This document shows, piece after piece, positions 8,520-20,500 of a stretch of DNA of 64,000 nt; within the stretch, counting starts at the first letter, position 1; every line of letters begins with the position of its first letter. The DNA is taken from assembly GCA_013399115.1 (NCBI GenBank), contig VXAA01003937.1, positions 40,030 to 104,029 of the forward strand, in the 5' to 3' direction. The stretch is from Anseranas semipalmata. Taxonomy: Eukaryota > Chordata > Aves > Anseriformes > Anseranatidae. A program made the position numbers and the translations under genes. Below the pieces are notes generated by a model. The model did no database searches. It was not told the origin of the DNA and was given only the letters and a program-made list of their open reading frames with translations.

Positions 8520-8880
8520 AACCTTAAAGAAACCGTATTTATTAGCAGTCCGATCACATTTGGCATATTCTATCACTAAGCGGCCCTGGTACATAGATAT
8601 TATTCACTTAAGTAATCAATCACTGCCAACAAATTACAGGATACAGGGAATGAAATTAGCAAAATGAACTATGGATGTAAAATTCATTTGAAATTCAATT
8701 TAGGAGCAACATTAGCTTTCAATTAGTCTGCCCAACTGTTTGAGCATCATTTTGTCTATCAGATTTTTATATAAATGTAAGTAACCTTTGCTGTTAAATT
8801 GTTGTTGATTTCATTGATATAATTATTATGCGGCTCCTAATATTTTGCTTGGATGACATCTCGTTAGCTGGTGGCTTCCA
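8520..8880. promoter_or_regulatory. Candidate conserved noncoding element 3 (strongest intergenic one)
   Basis: About 360 bp of AT-rich sequence contains many ATTA/TAAT/ATAAT cores, for example TTAGCTTTCAATTAGTC, TTCATTGATATAATTATTA and CTTAAGTAATCAATCACTG. CpG is scarce and the block is flanked sharply by GC-rich DNA on both sides. That profile is typical of developmental enhancers conserved among amniotes. Conservation itself cannot be seen from one sequence. Confidence 0.45.
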
Positions 8881-9914
8881 ATTAGGGAAACCAAGGCCGG
8901 CGGTGACTTCTGGGCATTCCGGTTCCTGTCTCTGGCGGGGCAGGGAGGGGGACGCGCGTGGGGACGGCCGGTGTGGGGGGCACAGGGCTGCGGCCGGTGC
9001 ACGGGGCTGGGGTGGGGGCATCCCGCTGGGATTTAGCATCCCTGGCTCGTTCCGTGGCTCTGCCCCGTGCCGCCAACACCGGTCGCTTGGGCAGGGTTTT
9101 CCCAGCCAGCTTTCTGCTCTGGGCAGATTCTGCCCTGCAAAACTTGAGCCAAAAATGGTTCTGGAACGCGTGTTGAGACGAGGCAGAAAACAGCAGCGCC
9201 AGCTTGTTCGGTCGGGGATTTTCCATGCTCTGGAGCCTGGAGTTGGGTTTCGAAATTTTGCCCGTGGAGGGGACATGAGGTGCCCAGGACGCTGGCCCAG
9301 AGCTGGGGGGCTGCAGGGCTGTGGGGTCGGGGTGGCCGCGGGGCTGGAGCCGGCTCCGTCCTGGGGTGCAGAGGCAGCAGAGGCAGCGGGCAGGCAGCGG
9401 CCGGCGGCGTGACGAGGATTTCAAATTAGGGCGGCAGCACCCAGAGTCTGCTCGGGTGCAGCTGGAGGGGCTGAGACCAGCCCCATCCCGGTTCTTTGCA
9501 GCAGCATGGGCGGGCAGTGGAGTGTGGAGGGTTTGGTGGTGCTGGAAGGGCACCGCTGCTTTTTGTGCTTTCTTCTGCTATTTCCAGCCCCGCAGCCAGC
9601 AGGAAGCGACCTGCGGGGAGCCCTCGGCAGCGTTTGCCCCTGAGCACTGTGGTAAGAGGCGGGTATCTGGGGCTTTTCTTTCTCCTTCCTTCCCATATTG
9701 CTGATGCAAAAATAGTTTTGCCCCCGAGGGGCGGCATGGCGCGGTGAGGCCCTGGCGTGCCGGTCCCAGCCTGGCCACGAGTGTCCTCACTCAGAATTAA
9801 ATCAAGTTCTTATTATTCAAAACGTTTTTCGGTGGTGATCTACTGGCGAGACAGGGTCAGTCCTGGGCCGGTCAGGGGCACAGGACCCAGGGTGATGACA
9901 GAGATGGGGCCCGG

Positions 9915-9955
9915 CACGTTCACCGCAGCCCCGCACGTTCACCGCAGCCCCGCAC
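9915..9955 (+). repeat. Short tandem duplication of a 19-bp unit
   Basis: The unit CACGTTCACCGCAGCCCCG occurs twice back to back and is followed by a third partial CAC. This is a small GC-rich tandem duplication in intergenic DNA. Confidence 0.85.
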
Positions 9956-10739
9956 GCATCCCGGAGGGACACGGGAGCTCCGGCTGGGTACCAGTGTCCG
10001 GGGATCAAACGAGCTCTGGCAAGCCAGCAGATTTCACGTTATCGCTGCTCTTCTTTCGTCATTTACCTGACAGGGTACGAAGCTCACGAGCATCGGGGTG
10101 GCTCAATCCGCAGTAGGAGAGGGCGGGGAGGAGGAGGAGGGATGGATGACACGGGCTTTCCCTCTGCACCTCAGCCAGCAGCCTGGAACGTTCGTGAAAC
10201 CCGCTGTTACCGGGACGTCGGATTGTCCCTCGTTACTGGGACGTCACCTAATTGGCTGATGGGCGATAACGATCTCCTGTGAGCAGCGGTGACGGTGCCT
10301 CCCCCTTCCTTCTTCCCGCACCCCAGAACCCAAGGCTGCCGATGCTGCCCGCCACAGCACGGTTTTGGTGGGGGTTAATGTTGGGGGTCCCCCCTCTGCC
10401 ATTTTGGCAGCACAAAGCCCGACAGACCGCCGTCCGTCGGTCCGCACCTGCCGTCGCCTCCCAAAAGCACCACGGTGGAAAGCCCGCGTGGATTCAACAA
10501 GAAGCAAGCATGCCGGATGAGTTAATTAAAGAGCAATAACTCCTCGCAGGCTCATTATGTGCAGCCACCACCTCTGAAACATGCGGGGGGCATGCCCTAA
10601 GGTGTCCTGCACCCGCTTGATGAGGAGGGTGAGGAGGGGCGGCCGCCGGGCTCGTTGCAAGGCGCGGGTCGGGGCGAGAGCCATCAGCCCCGTGCCTGGC
10701 ACTGACTGCCCAGCCCTCGTTTTTCCCCCTGAAAGAGAA

Positions 10740-11290
10740 ATGTCATTGGCAGTCGCTTAATTCCCACGGGTTATTTTTAGCAGACACAACTTTCCCCCCT
10801 TCAGCTGTATGGATTTTCACGAGGTTGTAAATCAAGCGAATATCTGATATATACGCCTAATTCTGCTCCTATTGAAGTCGATGGAAATTTTTCCATTGAC
10901 GTCAGCGGGAGCAGGATTGATCTCTGTGCGTGTACCATTTGTTCCTGAGGTTTTAAGAATTCATTTCCTTCCTCCATTGCCAAAGACAGATAGCAGCAGT
11001 GGAGGTAGAGGAGTCATCTAATAACCACATATTAATACATGAATCATCAGCTTAGGGCCCAGTTTGGGAGAAGTCTGAGAGGGGAATAACGGAGCTTGAT
11101 ATTGGGCTGTCTGAAATAAAGGATTTTGCAGGCGGAGCGCAGCAGCTAATCTGGAACAAGATAATAATTGCAATGTAAATTTTTACACTAGCATCAGGAC
11201 CACATCTTTTAAGCTCTATTTAAATGCATTACGGTACGGGGCCTCTGCTTAAACCCTTTACCCTGTATTGGAACGAGAGCATCCATGATA
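10740..11290. promoter_or_regulatory. Candidate conserved noncoding element 4, containing a CRE hairpin
   Basis: This long AT-rich island has TAAT cores (for example ATCTAATAACCACATATTAATAC), a CACATATTAATACATGAATCATCAG stretch near 11025-11050 and GATAATAATTGCAATG near 11160. A long imperfect hairpin carrying a perfect TGACGTCA lies inside it. It could be an exapted old repeat with enhancer function; this is inference. Confidence 0.4.
10861..10916. repeat. Imperfect 26-bp-arm hairpin with a palindromic CRE
   Basis: Left arm 10861-10886 and right arm 10891-10916 match as reverse complements at 20 of 26 positions, with a 4-base loop ATTT. The right arm includes TGACGTCA (10897-10904), the full cAMP-response/ATF site. 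The left arm carries a degenerate copy, TGAAGTCG. Sequences of the type CCATTGACTTCAATGG recur in reptile and bird genomes as old repeats, and this is probably one such copy, though I cannot name the family. Confidence 0.85.
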
Positions 11291-12214
11291 TTTCTTTACA
11301 ATGCGCTTTGAGGACAACATTTACTTTTAGGTGGGCTCCTAACACAGCCCTTAAACAATGAAGAACGGTTCCTGGAAGAAAGGGAGAGCGAAAACCACGC
11401 ATTTCCATCCTGAATTACCCCTCCTGCATGCAGGGAAAGCTTGGGAAGCGGCACGGAGCCTCGCCGTGCTCCCTCCGCTCCCTCCTCGCAGCAACCTGCC
11501 CCAAGCAGAGCCACCCCCGCACCCCCGTGGGTCCGAGGACCCCCATATGCGGGATTGCTTCGAAGGACGGGCATCTGCACCAGGGTCATGGATTGACATC
11601 TCCGCCCGCCCGCGTGGGTCTGACGTGGCTCCCCTGCTCCTGCCGCCCCTGGCTGCTCCGTTTTGTGGGCACCTCGTTACTGTTGCGTTTTAATGAAGGA
11701 ACCTGCCATTTTTTTCATTTAACGATACCGCCAGTGCAGCACTTCAAGAACTTCTTCCATGAAAGCAGATAAATATAAAGATGTGTTCTGCGCGACCTGC
11801 TCCGTTCGCCAAAGTATGTGAAGGCATCGGTGCGATTCTGAACTCATTTGCAATTGAAATTTCTGGAAGTGCCAGGCTGCGCTGGCTCAGGTTGCAGGAA
11901 CCCTGCGCGCACAAAGAGGAGAAGCGAAAAGCAATAACCTTCCATTATCTTAAAATCTCTTTGTATTTTACCCCGTGATTTTGTTTTCACAGCGTGTGAC
12001 AAATAAGACTAACGAAGAACTTAGACAAAGGAGCGGTGCGCGCGTGCGTTTGCCTCACCATGGAAACAATCTTTGGGCCCGTTCTGGTACGGGTGTTCCT
12101 TGCAAAGCCAACATCCGAGGGGCCCCCACGAACAGCTCGTGCAATGTAACAGGAGCTCAGCACCCAGTTCTGCACCTTTTCTGGACTTTCCTGCTTGCTT
12201 AAGCACCACCCGGG

Positions 12215-12400
12215 GATGCCCGGGGCGAGGCGCACGCGCCCCGTCCCCTGGTGCTTGGTGCGGCCGGGGTGGCCGCGTGCCGTGCGGCGCTGCTGGGGCT
12301 TGCTCGTGTTTGTGCGAGAGTTACAAGGGCCGAGGACGCGCCTTGCAGCCGCGGGGTAAAGCGGCGAAGGCCTCGTGGCGATGCTGAGCTCTCGCCTGTT
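12215..12400. promoter_or_regulatory. CpG-rich patch upstream of the gap
   Basis: A cluster of CpGs (CGCACGCGCCCCG, GGCCGCGTGCCGTGCGGCGC and others) lies about 1 kb left of the assembly gap. It may be the outer edge of the GLCE promoter region or an unrelated GC-rich block. No exon signal is evident. Confidence 0.25.
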
Positions 12401-13348
12401 GTAAATACCTTCCCGGGTCTGCTCACGAGTAACGAAGATGACGCTCTCATTAAGACGCTTGCTGAGTGTCTTCTTACCTGGTTAACGTAAAATCGGTGAA
12501 AGCTCAACCCACCATTCCCAGCCGGAGCTCACTAAGCTGTGTTTTAGCCCCGGGAGTTTGTGGGGCTCTGCAGGACCCGGGTGCGAGCTGGGCTGGCAGG
12601 GTCGGTCCCGCCGCGTGGCCCCACATGTTTATTTGGAGCCGGTGGCTGTGCTTGGAGGGAAGTTGGCAAAATGCAAACAAGGGTTTTGCAAGAAGCAGCG
12701 TGCAAGGTTGTGCAAGAGGTCACAGCAGGCCGACCCAGGCAGGGTACAGCCTTTGGACAGCCGAGTGCAGTTGCACAAAGCAAAGCGATTCCACAGGAGC
12801 TGCTGACAAAAGCTGAAAGTAGCTAACGGGAAACTCAGCAACTGTCCCCAAAACAGGGGTGGGGAGCTTCAGTTCTGGAGAGAGTGCCTGGATGCCTGCG
12901 GGAGCACAGGGGGAGTTCTCCGAGCAGGACGGCAGCACACGAGGGAACACATTATCTAAACTTGCACCAAACACGTAAGGAGATTTTGGCATGCTGAATA
13001 GAAACAGGTAATGTTTAGTTCATGTGGTATAGGATTGCTTTTACTTCAAGAGAGAACTAGAAAAGAAAACTTGTAAAAGGTTAAGTTTGCAATTGTGCAG
13101 GCAATGGGGACGATCCCATGGCTGCAAACACTCCCAGGTCTTAATGAGAGCTCACACCCTGAAAGGACAGGAGCCTGGGAAGCTGGGAGACCCCTGCTGC
13201 TCCAGGGCACAATATAGACAAAAAGTGCCAGCTCCCCAGCAGGAAAACGAACGCCCTACTATCGATAAACAGTCTTCCAGACTGTTAAAAAAACTTGCAG
13301 ATTAGTTTAATAAAGACAAAATAAAGTCAAAGTAGAGCAGAATGCCTG

Positions 13349-14224
13349 NNNNNNNNNNNNNNNNNNNNNNNNNNNNNNNNNNNNNNNNNNNNNNNNNNNN
13401 NNNNNNNNNNNNNNNNNNNNNNNNNNNNNNNNNNNNNNNNNNNNNNNNNNNNNNNNNNNNNNNNNNNNNNNNNNNNNNNNNNNNNNNNNNNNNNNNNNNN
13501 NNNNNNNNNNNNNNNNNNNNNNNNNNNNNNNNNNNNNNNNNNNNNNNNNNNNNNNNNNNNNNNNNNNNNNNNNNNNNNNNNNNNNNNNNNNNNNNNNNNN
13601 NNNNNNNNNNNNNNNNNNNNNNNNNNNNNNNNNNNNNNNNNNNNNNNNNNNNNNNNNNNNNNNNNNNNNNNNNNNNNNNNNNNNNNNNNNNNNNNNNNNN
13701 NNNNNNNNNNNNNNNNNNNNNNNNNNNNNNNNNNNNNNNNNNNNNNNNNNNNNNNNNNNNNNNNNNNNNNNNNNNNNNNNNNNNNNNNNNNNNNNNNNNN
13801 NNNNNNNNNNNNNNNNNNNNNNNNNNNNNNNNNNNNNNNNNNNNNNNNNNNNNNNNNNNNNNNNNNNNNNNNNNNNNNNNNNNNNNNNNNNNNNNNNNNN
13901 NNNNNNNNNNNNNNNNNNNNNNNNNNNNNNNNNNNNNNNNNNNNNNNNNNNNNNNNNNNNNNNNNNNNNNNNNNNNNNNNNNNNNNNNNNNNNNNNNNNN
14001 NNNNNNNNNNNNNNNNNNNNNNNNNNNNNNNNNNNNNNNNNNNNNNNNNNNNNNNNNNNNNNNNNNNNNNNNNNNNNNNNNNNNNNNNNNNNNNNNNNNN
14101 NNNNNNNNNNNNNNNNNNNNNNNNNNNNNNNNNNNNNNNNNNNNNNNNNNNNNNNNNNNNNNNNNNNNNNNNNNNNNNNNNNNNNNNNNNNNNNNNNNNN
14201 NNNNNNNNNNNNNNNNNNNNNNNN
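13349..14224. other. Assembly gap (876 N)
   Basis: This is a run of undefined bases. Sequence to its right is a dense CpG island, so the missing piece probably includes very GC-rich promoter DNA, which is often lost from bird assemblies. The gap length may be an estimate rather than measured. Confidence 0.99.
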
Positions 14225-14583
14225 TGCGCCCGCCTCGGCGCGCTCTGCCGTTCTTGGACGCCCCGCGGGGAGCTCCCGGCGCGCCGCGCTGTGTCGAACC
14301 GGGCTCTGAACCCGCTCCTGGCGCGGGGGAAGAGTCGGCGCGGGGTGCGTGGGCTTTGCCAGGAGGGCCGCGGCACAGCGGTGTTGTGCTGGGGAGGCGG
14401 TGGCGGCAGCAGGCACCCTCCGCACCTGGGTTTGGTTCAGGGAGACGCGGCCTGTGGGCTCGGCGTTTTGCGTTCTGGAATTAGCACCGGCGTCAGGAGG
14501 AGAAAAGCCTGCTCGGTGTGCCCTCTGGGGAGGGGAAGCTGAAGTGATACCCGTTGTTCCTGTAGGAGCTAGCCCCGGTGCAG
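14225..14583 (+). promoter_or_regulatory. GLCE: CpG island and candidate first (noncoding) exon of GLCE
   Basis: Bases 14225-14480 hold roughly 30 CpGs by eye, such as CGGCGCGCTCTGCCG and CGGCGCGCCGCG. The island then grades into CAG|GTGAGT at 14583/14584, a perfect donor consensus. I see no ATG from 14225 to the donor, as suits a 5' leader. The island continues into the gap, so the start site is not visible. A lesser possibility is a short exon starting after TTCCTGTAG near 14565. Confidence 0.5.
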
Positions 14584-17383
14584 GTGAGTACGCAGACAAC
14601 GGGGACCGTGTGTCCCGGGATCAGCTGCACCGTGTCTTCTCTGGAAGCGCAACGTGCGGGTCGGCTCTTACAGGCCTTGCACGCGAGTTTCTGGAAGATC
14701 TCTCCTAATGAGAGAGGTTTGGGGAAATTTATGGTAAGGCAAAGTTGAGAAAACACAAATAAGATGTGCTTACGCTGTACTTGCAGATAGAGCCGAGTGT
14801 CCCTGGGCCGTTCTGCTTCTGCCCATTTTGAGAATCGCAAGAAGGATGTGGGATAGCATTACTGTGGTGCGAAGGGTTAGCTAATATGTTCTGCCTTTAA
14901 GCAAAATCTGAATGTTGCAAAGGCAAATATCTTGTAGCTTCCCAGGTAGCGGAAGAGGATTAGTGCACACGCAGGAGTGTGATCTTCCAGTTCTTCCACA
15001 CGATGCTTGTTGGCTTCAGGGGAGTGCAACACCTCAGATACAAAAAGTGGTTTTTGTTTTTCCAATTATTAGGAACTTGAGGCATTTGGCTTGTTCCATT
15101 AGATGCAGGACTTGCCGGTACTTAATAGTGCTCCTAGTTAGAGCTGGCCAAGCAAGAAAGGTTTTCAAGGATGTTATGTGCTCCTAAACTTGGCCGGTTA
15201 TGACATGCCTTAACAACATTCAGTATATCTGTGGGGGCTTCTTGCCCTACTAAGATATTCTTTGGCACGGTTGTGAAATCTGGGTGAAATATTACACTTG
15301 ATGTTTATTTAAAGGCACTGTTTTCACTTCAGAGACCGACTAAGCCTTCTGATACAGGTGCTGATCGATACATATAATTGAGGCCAAAGGCATCTCGGTT
15401 GTCCAGGTGCTCTTTGTACCTGTTATTTTAAAAAAAAAAAAAAAAAGTGACTCCTTTCTTTCCAAGATGAGGCATAACTTCCACAGCTATCTCATGCCTG
15501 TGCTTTTCAGTTGTGTTAAGTCTTGGCAATGTACATGTCAGTGTTTGTGGCAGATGTTTCTGATTTAAACTTATAAAACTCAGGTGGGAACAATGCATCC
15601 TAAATTCACAGAGCCAATTTGCAATGCCACCTTCACCTGGCCTGGCCGCCCCAGCTGGTGGAGTGGCTTTTGACACGGTGCTCTAATAAGGTAGGAAGAC
15701 TCCTTTGATAAAGGAAGCACTGGCACTTACCTCTCCAGGGGGCACGCGGGGAAGTTCTTAAACTTCTCAGCAGGTGATAATGTCACTGTCTGCGCTGGGG
15801 ATGGCAGCAATTTCTGTTTTTTTCACATAATCAGTAGAAGTATCCTAAAGCACCGCCTGGAGGAGGCTGCCCCCTTTGTGTCACGCAGTGTGTTACACAG
15901 CTAAAAATTTGTAGGGACCTGAAATGATTAGTATCTGGCTGGTGGCCCAGAAAGAGGGAAAGCTGGGTCTGGCAGCATTTGACAGTAATTTTCTGTAAGA
16001 CAAGTGTCCTTAGCTCTTTCATTGTCCAATTGATTCTTTAACAATAGCACTCCCATTTGTAATGCTGCATCTATAGTGCTGCTCCAGCAGGAAAACCAAG
16101 CGGTGATCTGGCCACCAGCTAGCGCACGTGCTGCCGTAAACAAGGGGCCTGGGGTGACTGCTTTAGGGGAGTATGCCAAATGTGAAAAAAGTGTAAAAAT
16201 ACTCAATGGGAGCAGCGATACTGTTGTAATGTGAGCAGGTGACAGTCAAAATGCTTTACTCGGAGGTGGAACTGCGCTTTGATGTTTTTGCCTAATGGCC
16301 TTTAGTGTTTTGCTTCTCTCTTTTCAGGATCTCTCCTCCTCTGGTTTAAAAAAAAAAAAAGTTGGATTTCACTGAAGTTGAGTTTAAGTAGCTCTCTTTC
16401 TCTGAACGTTTAATAGAGCCAAAAGATTAAAAGGCAACTACTTGCGGTGTTTCTTAAACTGGTTACGTTACTGCTGGGGTCTGTTTTTAATGAACTGGCA
16501 TTCGTGTCTGAAGCAGTGAAAACTTCAAGGTCTGATTTCTGCTGGTTTTCAAAGCAAGTTGACTCATCAGTTCGGTCTTGTGCTGCAGGCCTAAAATGTC
16601 GGAAGATGTTCCCGTTTTTACAATATTAGTATCTGGTGACACCCCCCCACCCGTGCAGCCTCGCGCCCTGCCGCTGTTCGGCCCCGAGCGCCTGCTCCTT
16701 GCCATGTCCTTCCTTCCAGGCCGCTCCTGCAGCTTCTCCTCCCTGCTTCCTCCTCCCTGCTCTCGGCAGCACCGGAGCGAGGAGCGTCCTCGCTGCGCGA
16801 TGGCACGGCCGGGTCCTTCCTCGCCTCCTGACCCGGCCTCGTGCCGCCCCGGTGCCAGCCCGCGGTCTGAGCGGAGCCGGGCAGTACCTGGGAATGGTCG
16901 AGCTGACATTCGGCGGTTTGCTGGACAACCCTGCGTGGCTTCTGAGCTGTGTTTTAAATGGTAAATATTGGATGTGAGGTGTTGGAGGTGGCAGATGAAA
17001 TGCATGGTAATGAGATCCTTCTGAAGAAAGCTCACTGCTAATTCCAAAGGAAACGAGCTTTTAATTAGTGTCTTATCTCAAGTATGCCACCTTTTCTTTT
17101 TTTACTCACTTACATTGCTCGTATTATTAGAGTTAAAGATCAGCTGGTGTCCCCTGATATGGGAACCAGTTGGTTGATGTCGCTTTATAGAATCTGATTT
17201 ACAAACTCCTGATTACACATGCCTTGGTGATCACGCAGTAAATTGGTTTGGTGATGTTTTCTGGAGTTTGAAATTACCGTTGTCTGCAGTCCTATTTTGG
17301 ATACACAAAGGTGGCTTTTCACATGTTCTTTCTGTAAATTTACCTGCAGGTGAGGGAAAATCTTAGTAAACGTGACAAGTCAT

Positions 17384-17590
17384 CAGGTTATGGCGCTGAT
17401 CTCTGCTCTCTGGTGGCAGCGACAGGACCCGAGGGAACGGCATGGAGCTGTGACGGGAGGGTCAGGCTGGGTGTAGGGAAAGGTTCTTCACCGAGAGGTG
17501 GTCGGGCCCTGGGACAGGCTCCCCGGGGACGTGGTCACGGCACCGAGCCTGCCGGAGTTCAAGGAGCATTTGGGCAGTGCTGTCAGTTTA
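17384..17590 (+). mobile_element. CR1 LINE fragment, forward, without its 3' end
   Basis: The text from about GCGCTGATCTCTGCTCTCTG through GGTTCTTCACCGAGAGGTGG to GAGTTCAAGGAGCATTTGG is the familiar 3' part of avian CR1. It is truncated at both ends and far too short to be active. CR1 is a non-LTR retrotransposon that inserts 5'-truncated copies. The boundaries are approximate. Confidence 0.85.
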
Positions 17591-20500
17591 GCTTCTTAAG
17601 CGGCTTTGGTCAAGCCTGATGTTTTCTGTCCTGCTTCTTGCCTTGGAAGATGAAGTCTGTTACAGGGGATTGCGGCTTTTTTGTCCCTTGCAGGTGCTTG
17701 GGATTTCAGTTTGTGCGCTTTGAGAAGCCTTCTGAAAAGGCAAATTTGATAGGAGAGTCCCTGAACTGTTCCAGTACAGGAAACGTGGCTGTTGTGTGTT
17801 TTTTTTTTTGTCTTTTTAATTGCATTAAGGTATGCAGGAAATTCCAGAAAGCCCTGAAACAAAAGAACGGATTTATCAGGAGCTCTTGCAGCCACTGAGG
17901 CACCAGAGCCTCGTTTGGAGGCGAAAATTCAGGATTTTTATTCGCACTTCTCGATCTTCTTGGAGATACCGCGGGGCAACTTCACCTTTGGTAAGCGTGT
18001 CTGGAGGTTGTAAAGGCAGCTGTGTTCCTCTTAGACTTTGGTTTCTGTGCTCAACGCGCAATGATTTCCCAGGCGTTTCCTGGGCGTGCTTCTCCTAAAG
18101 AAGTGCTTTTGGTCTTTTCCTTCTTTTGCTGCACCCTGGTGTGGGTGGGGGTCCTTGGGGAGCCCCAAAGACATCCTCTGCCCCCTGCAGCGCTGGGCTC
18201 GGGGCGGCAAACGGAGCCCTGTGCGAACAGAAGAAAGCGGGGGGCAGCTGATCTCCTGGCAAGGGGCGCAGCGCTGCTGTCATCAGCGGGCGTTGTGTAG
18301 GTGCTACCCTGCGGCTTTTTCCCCATTCCAACTATTTCATGGAAGAATCCGAAGGATTTTGATAGAAAAAAGGAAATCTAAGTATGAACAGAATGAACTT
18401 ACTTTACAAGTTGTTTTATTTGATGAGTGTTGGAATTTCATCTAGAAATCTCAACAGTACCGGAATGTGCGTTGAATTCATTCCTGCAGAAAAACCCGGG
18501 AAGAAATATGGGTGCTTTCTCTCGGTCAGTCGAAATGGGCAAATGTAAGCCAAACGTTCAACCCTGCTTCGTTAGCAGCACGGTAATGGGGTTGCAGCCT
18601 TTGGTGTGTCCGGGCTGCACAGGTAAATAAACGTCTTCACAAATCGCGCCCCACCGCTGCGGTTCTGGGGCTCCTGGGTGTGCTGGACCTGAGGCTTCCA
18701 GGCCAGGCTTCCAGCCCCAGGGGTTGGCGTCTCCGTTTAATTTTTGAATTCTCTTGGGATATACCTCTTTTTTTTTTTTTTTAATATAGAGTTGTTTCAA
18801 GTAACCTTTACGCAGTGTTTGATTTTTACTTTTTTTGGCATCCGTATTTCTCCTTAAAAGCTGTTGCTTTGCATTGTGCAGTTTGATGTTATGTGAGCTG
18901 ACTAGATGCTGTTTTGACTGAATGAAGAATGATGGAGGGCTGTTGGCTTACTTTTTTTTTCCTCATGGATTGTTTTGAGCAGCATTGAAATAGATGTAAG
19001 GATTAATTGTTAAATTGCTTATTGAGCTGACTACCTAAGAACATAGTTTGTATTTGCAACCAGTTGTCATAAATGGGCAAAGCATTGTTAATGAGTTGAC
19101 CTGGATGTGTTTAATTAACGAGCATTTCATGACTTTAGAGATGTCGTACATCTATACGGAAGCGTTTCTCAAATCAACGAACTCATCTGAAAATTGCATT
19201 TTAGCTTGTGGTTTTAATGGAGGGGGGCTTTGGAATTATTTTTTGTCTCTGTCAGTTGGATTTATGTTTATGCTTTCTAATAGGCAGAAAAACTTCCTTT
19301 AGCGTGTAATGTTAAAAGCAATGACTTTGATTTTTGGGAAGTTGACAAACATAAACTTCTTCAAGTCATAGCTCAAGCTGTCCTGTTTAAAAGGTGCTTG
19401 AATATGAAGCTGTGTACAGAGGGCTGCATGTTATGTTGTCTGAAATTATTTTTTTAAGTTCTTTTTAAAAAAGTTAGTGTTAACTGTTCTGTGTATGTCG
19501 AGCCAAAGGACTGATCAGCTCTCACTGTTTAATGTAGGCTTTCTTAAAAACCTTAAGAAGCTTTCCTCTCCTCGCAGGGCTTTCGGCTGTCTCTCCTCCT
19601 ACCGATAAATGTCAACAGACGAGATCAGAGCATCTTCTGCTGCAGAAGTGATTCTCTGTGGTTTCTCTCACACACCGCTCCTCCGTGTGGTTGGGGAGCC
19701 GAAATAGGTCGCGTGCTTCACGCCGCGAAGCGGGCGAGCCGCTCGGTGACGCGGGGCTGCCGGTGAGAGCCCGTCGGGTTGGGCCCCACGGGGAACCCAC
19801 GTGCGTGGGGCTGGGTGCTCGAGGGGGGCCCGTGGCACCCTGACCGCGGAGGCGTGCTGCAGATCACTTCCCCATCTCCTGTGAGGCCCTCCGCCGATTG
19901 ATAACGAAAGCATCATGCACAGCGTGAGCAGCACGGTGTTGTTCTGCAGATGAGGATGGTGAAGGAGGAGACATCTGTGGAAGAACAGGCGAGATAGCAT
20001 AATTTGTGTGGTTGTGGGTTTTTTTTTAAAATCTATTTTTAAATAGAGTTGTGCACCTCTCTTTCATCTTATTTCTGTGACTGGTTTGGAGTGTTTTATT
20101 TTTTTTTTTTCCCCTCGAATCTGCTCTGGAGCTGCCATACAGGAGGTGAGCTTGGATAAAATCCTGCTCAGACGCCAGCCCCAGAGCGGAGGTGCCGCAG
20201 CTCTGCCCGCGTTCCACCGCGGCAGCCGAGCTCCTCCGCGTGCTAGCGGTTCTCCCGCAGCCGGTATTCTTCCAGAAAAATTTGAATTTCCAAGGAAGTG
20301 AAACTGGCAGCAAAGCTCCTCGCTTCTGGGTGGGTGGCAGGAAGAGCTCCGTCGCGCTCGTCCATATGTTGGTGGTAACTCAAAGCCTCCAGGGCTTTAG
20401 GATTACCGAATGGTAAATCCCCACGGCCCGGTGAGCCGCTGTGGGGACGCTTCGTGGTGCCCCGGCGGCCGCCCTGCGGATGGAGCCTGCCCCCCGGGGC

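Larger units (their letters stand above)
5560..13348. other. NOX5-GLCE intergenic spacer: GC-rich matrix with AT-rich islands
   Basis: I recognise no gene here. Open frames up to 257 codons exist but show no family motif, no splice-consistent continuation and arginine/proline/alanine-rich composition, as expected of chance frames in GC-rich DNA. The segment alternates CpG-rich blocks (about 7975-8480 and 12215-12400) with AT-rich islands (about 6600-6850, 7795-7960, 8520-8880, 10740-11290) rich in TAAT cores. Two large hairpins are listed separately. Just before the gap, two AATAAA hexamers lie close together (13309-13314 and 13320-13325). Confidence 0.7.

Noticed and set aside
8071..8667. 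Open frame of 198 codons (+) in the CpG-rich block
   Set aside because: Arg/Ala-rich chance composition, no family motif, and the end runs into the AT-rich island with no splice support.
13309..13325. Two AATAAA hexamers just left of the gap
   Set aside because: No transcript leads into them that I can support; AT-rich sequence gives such hexamers often.
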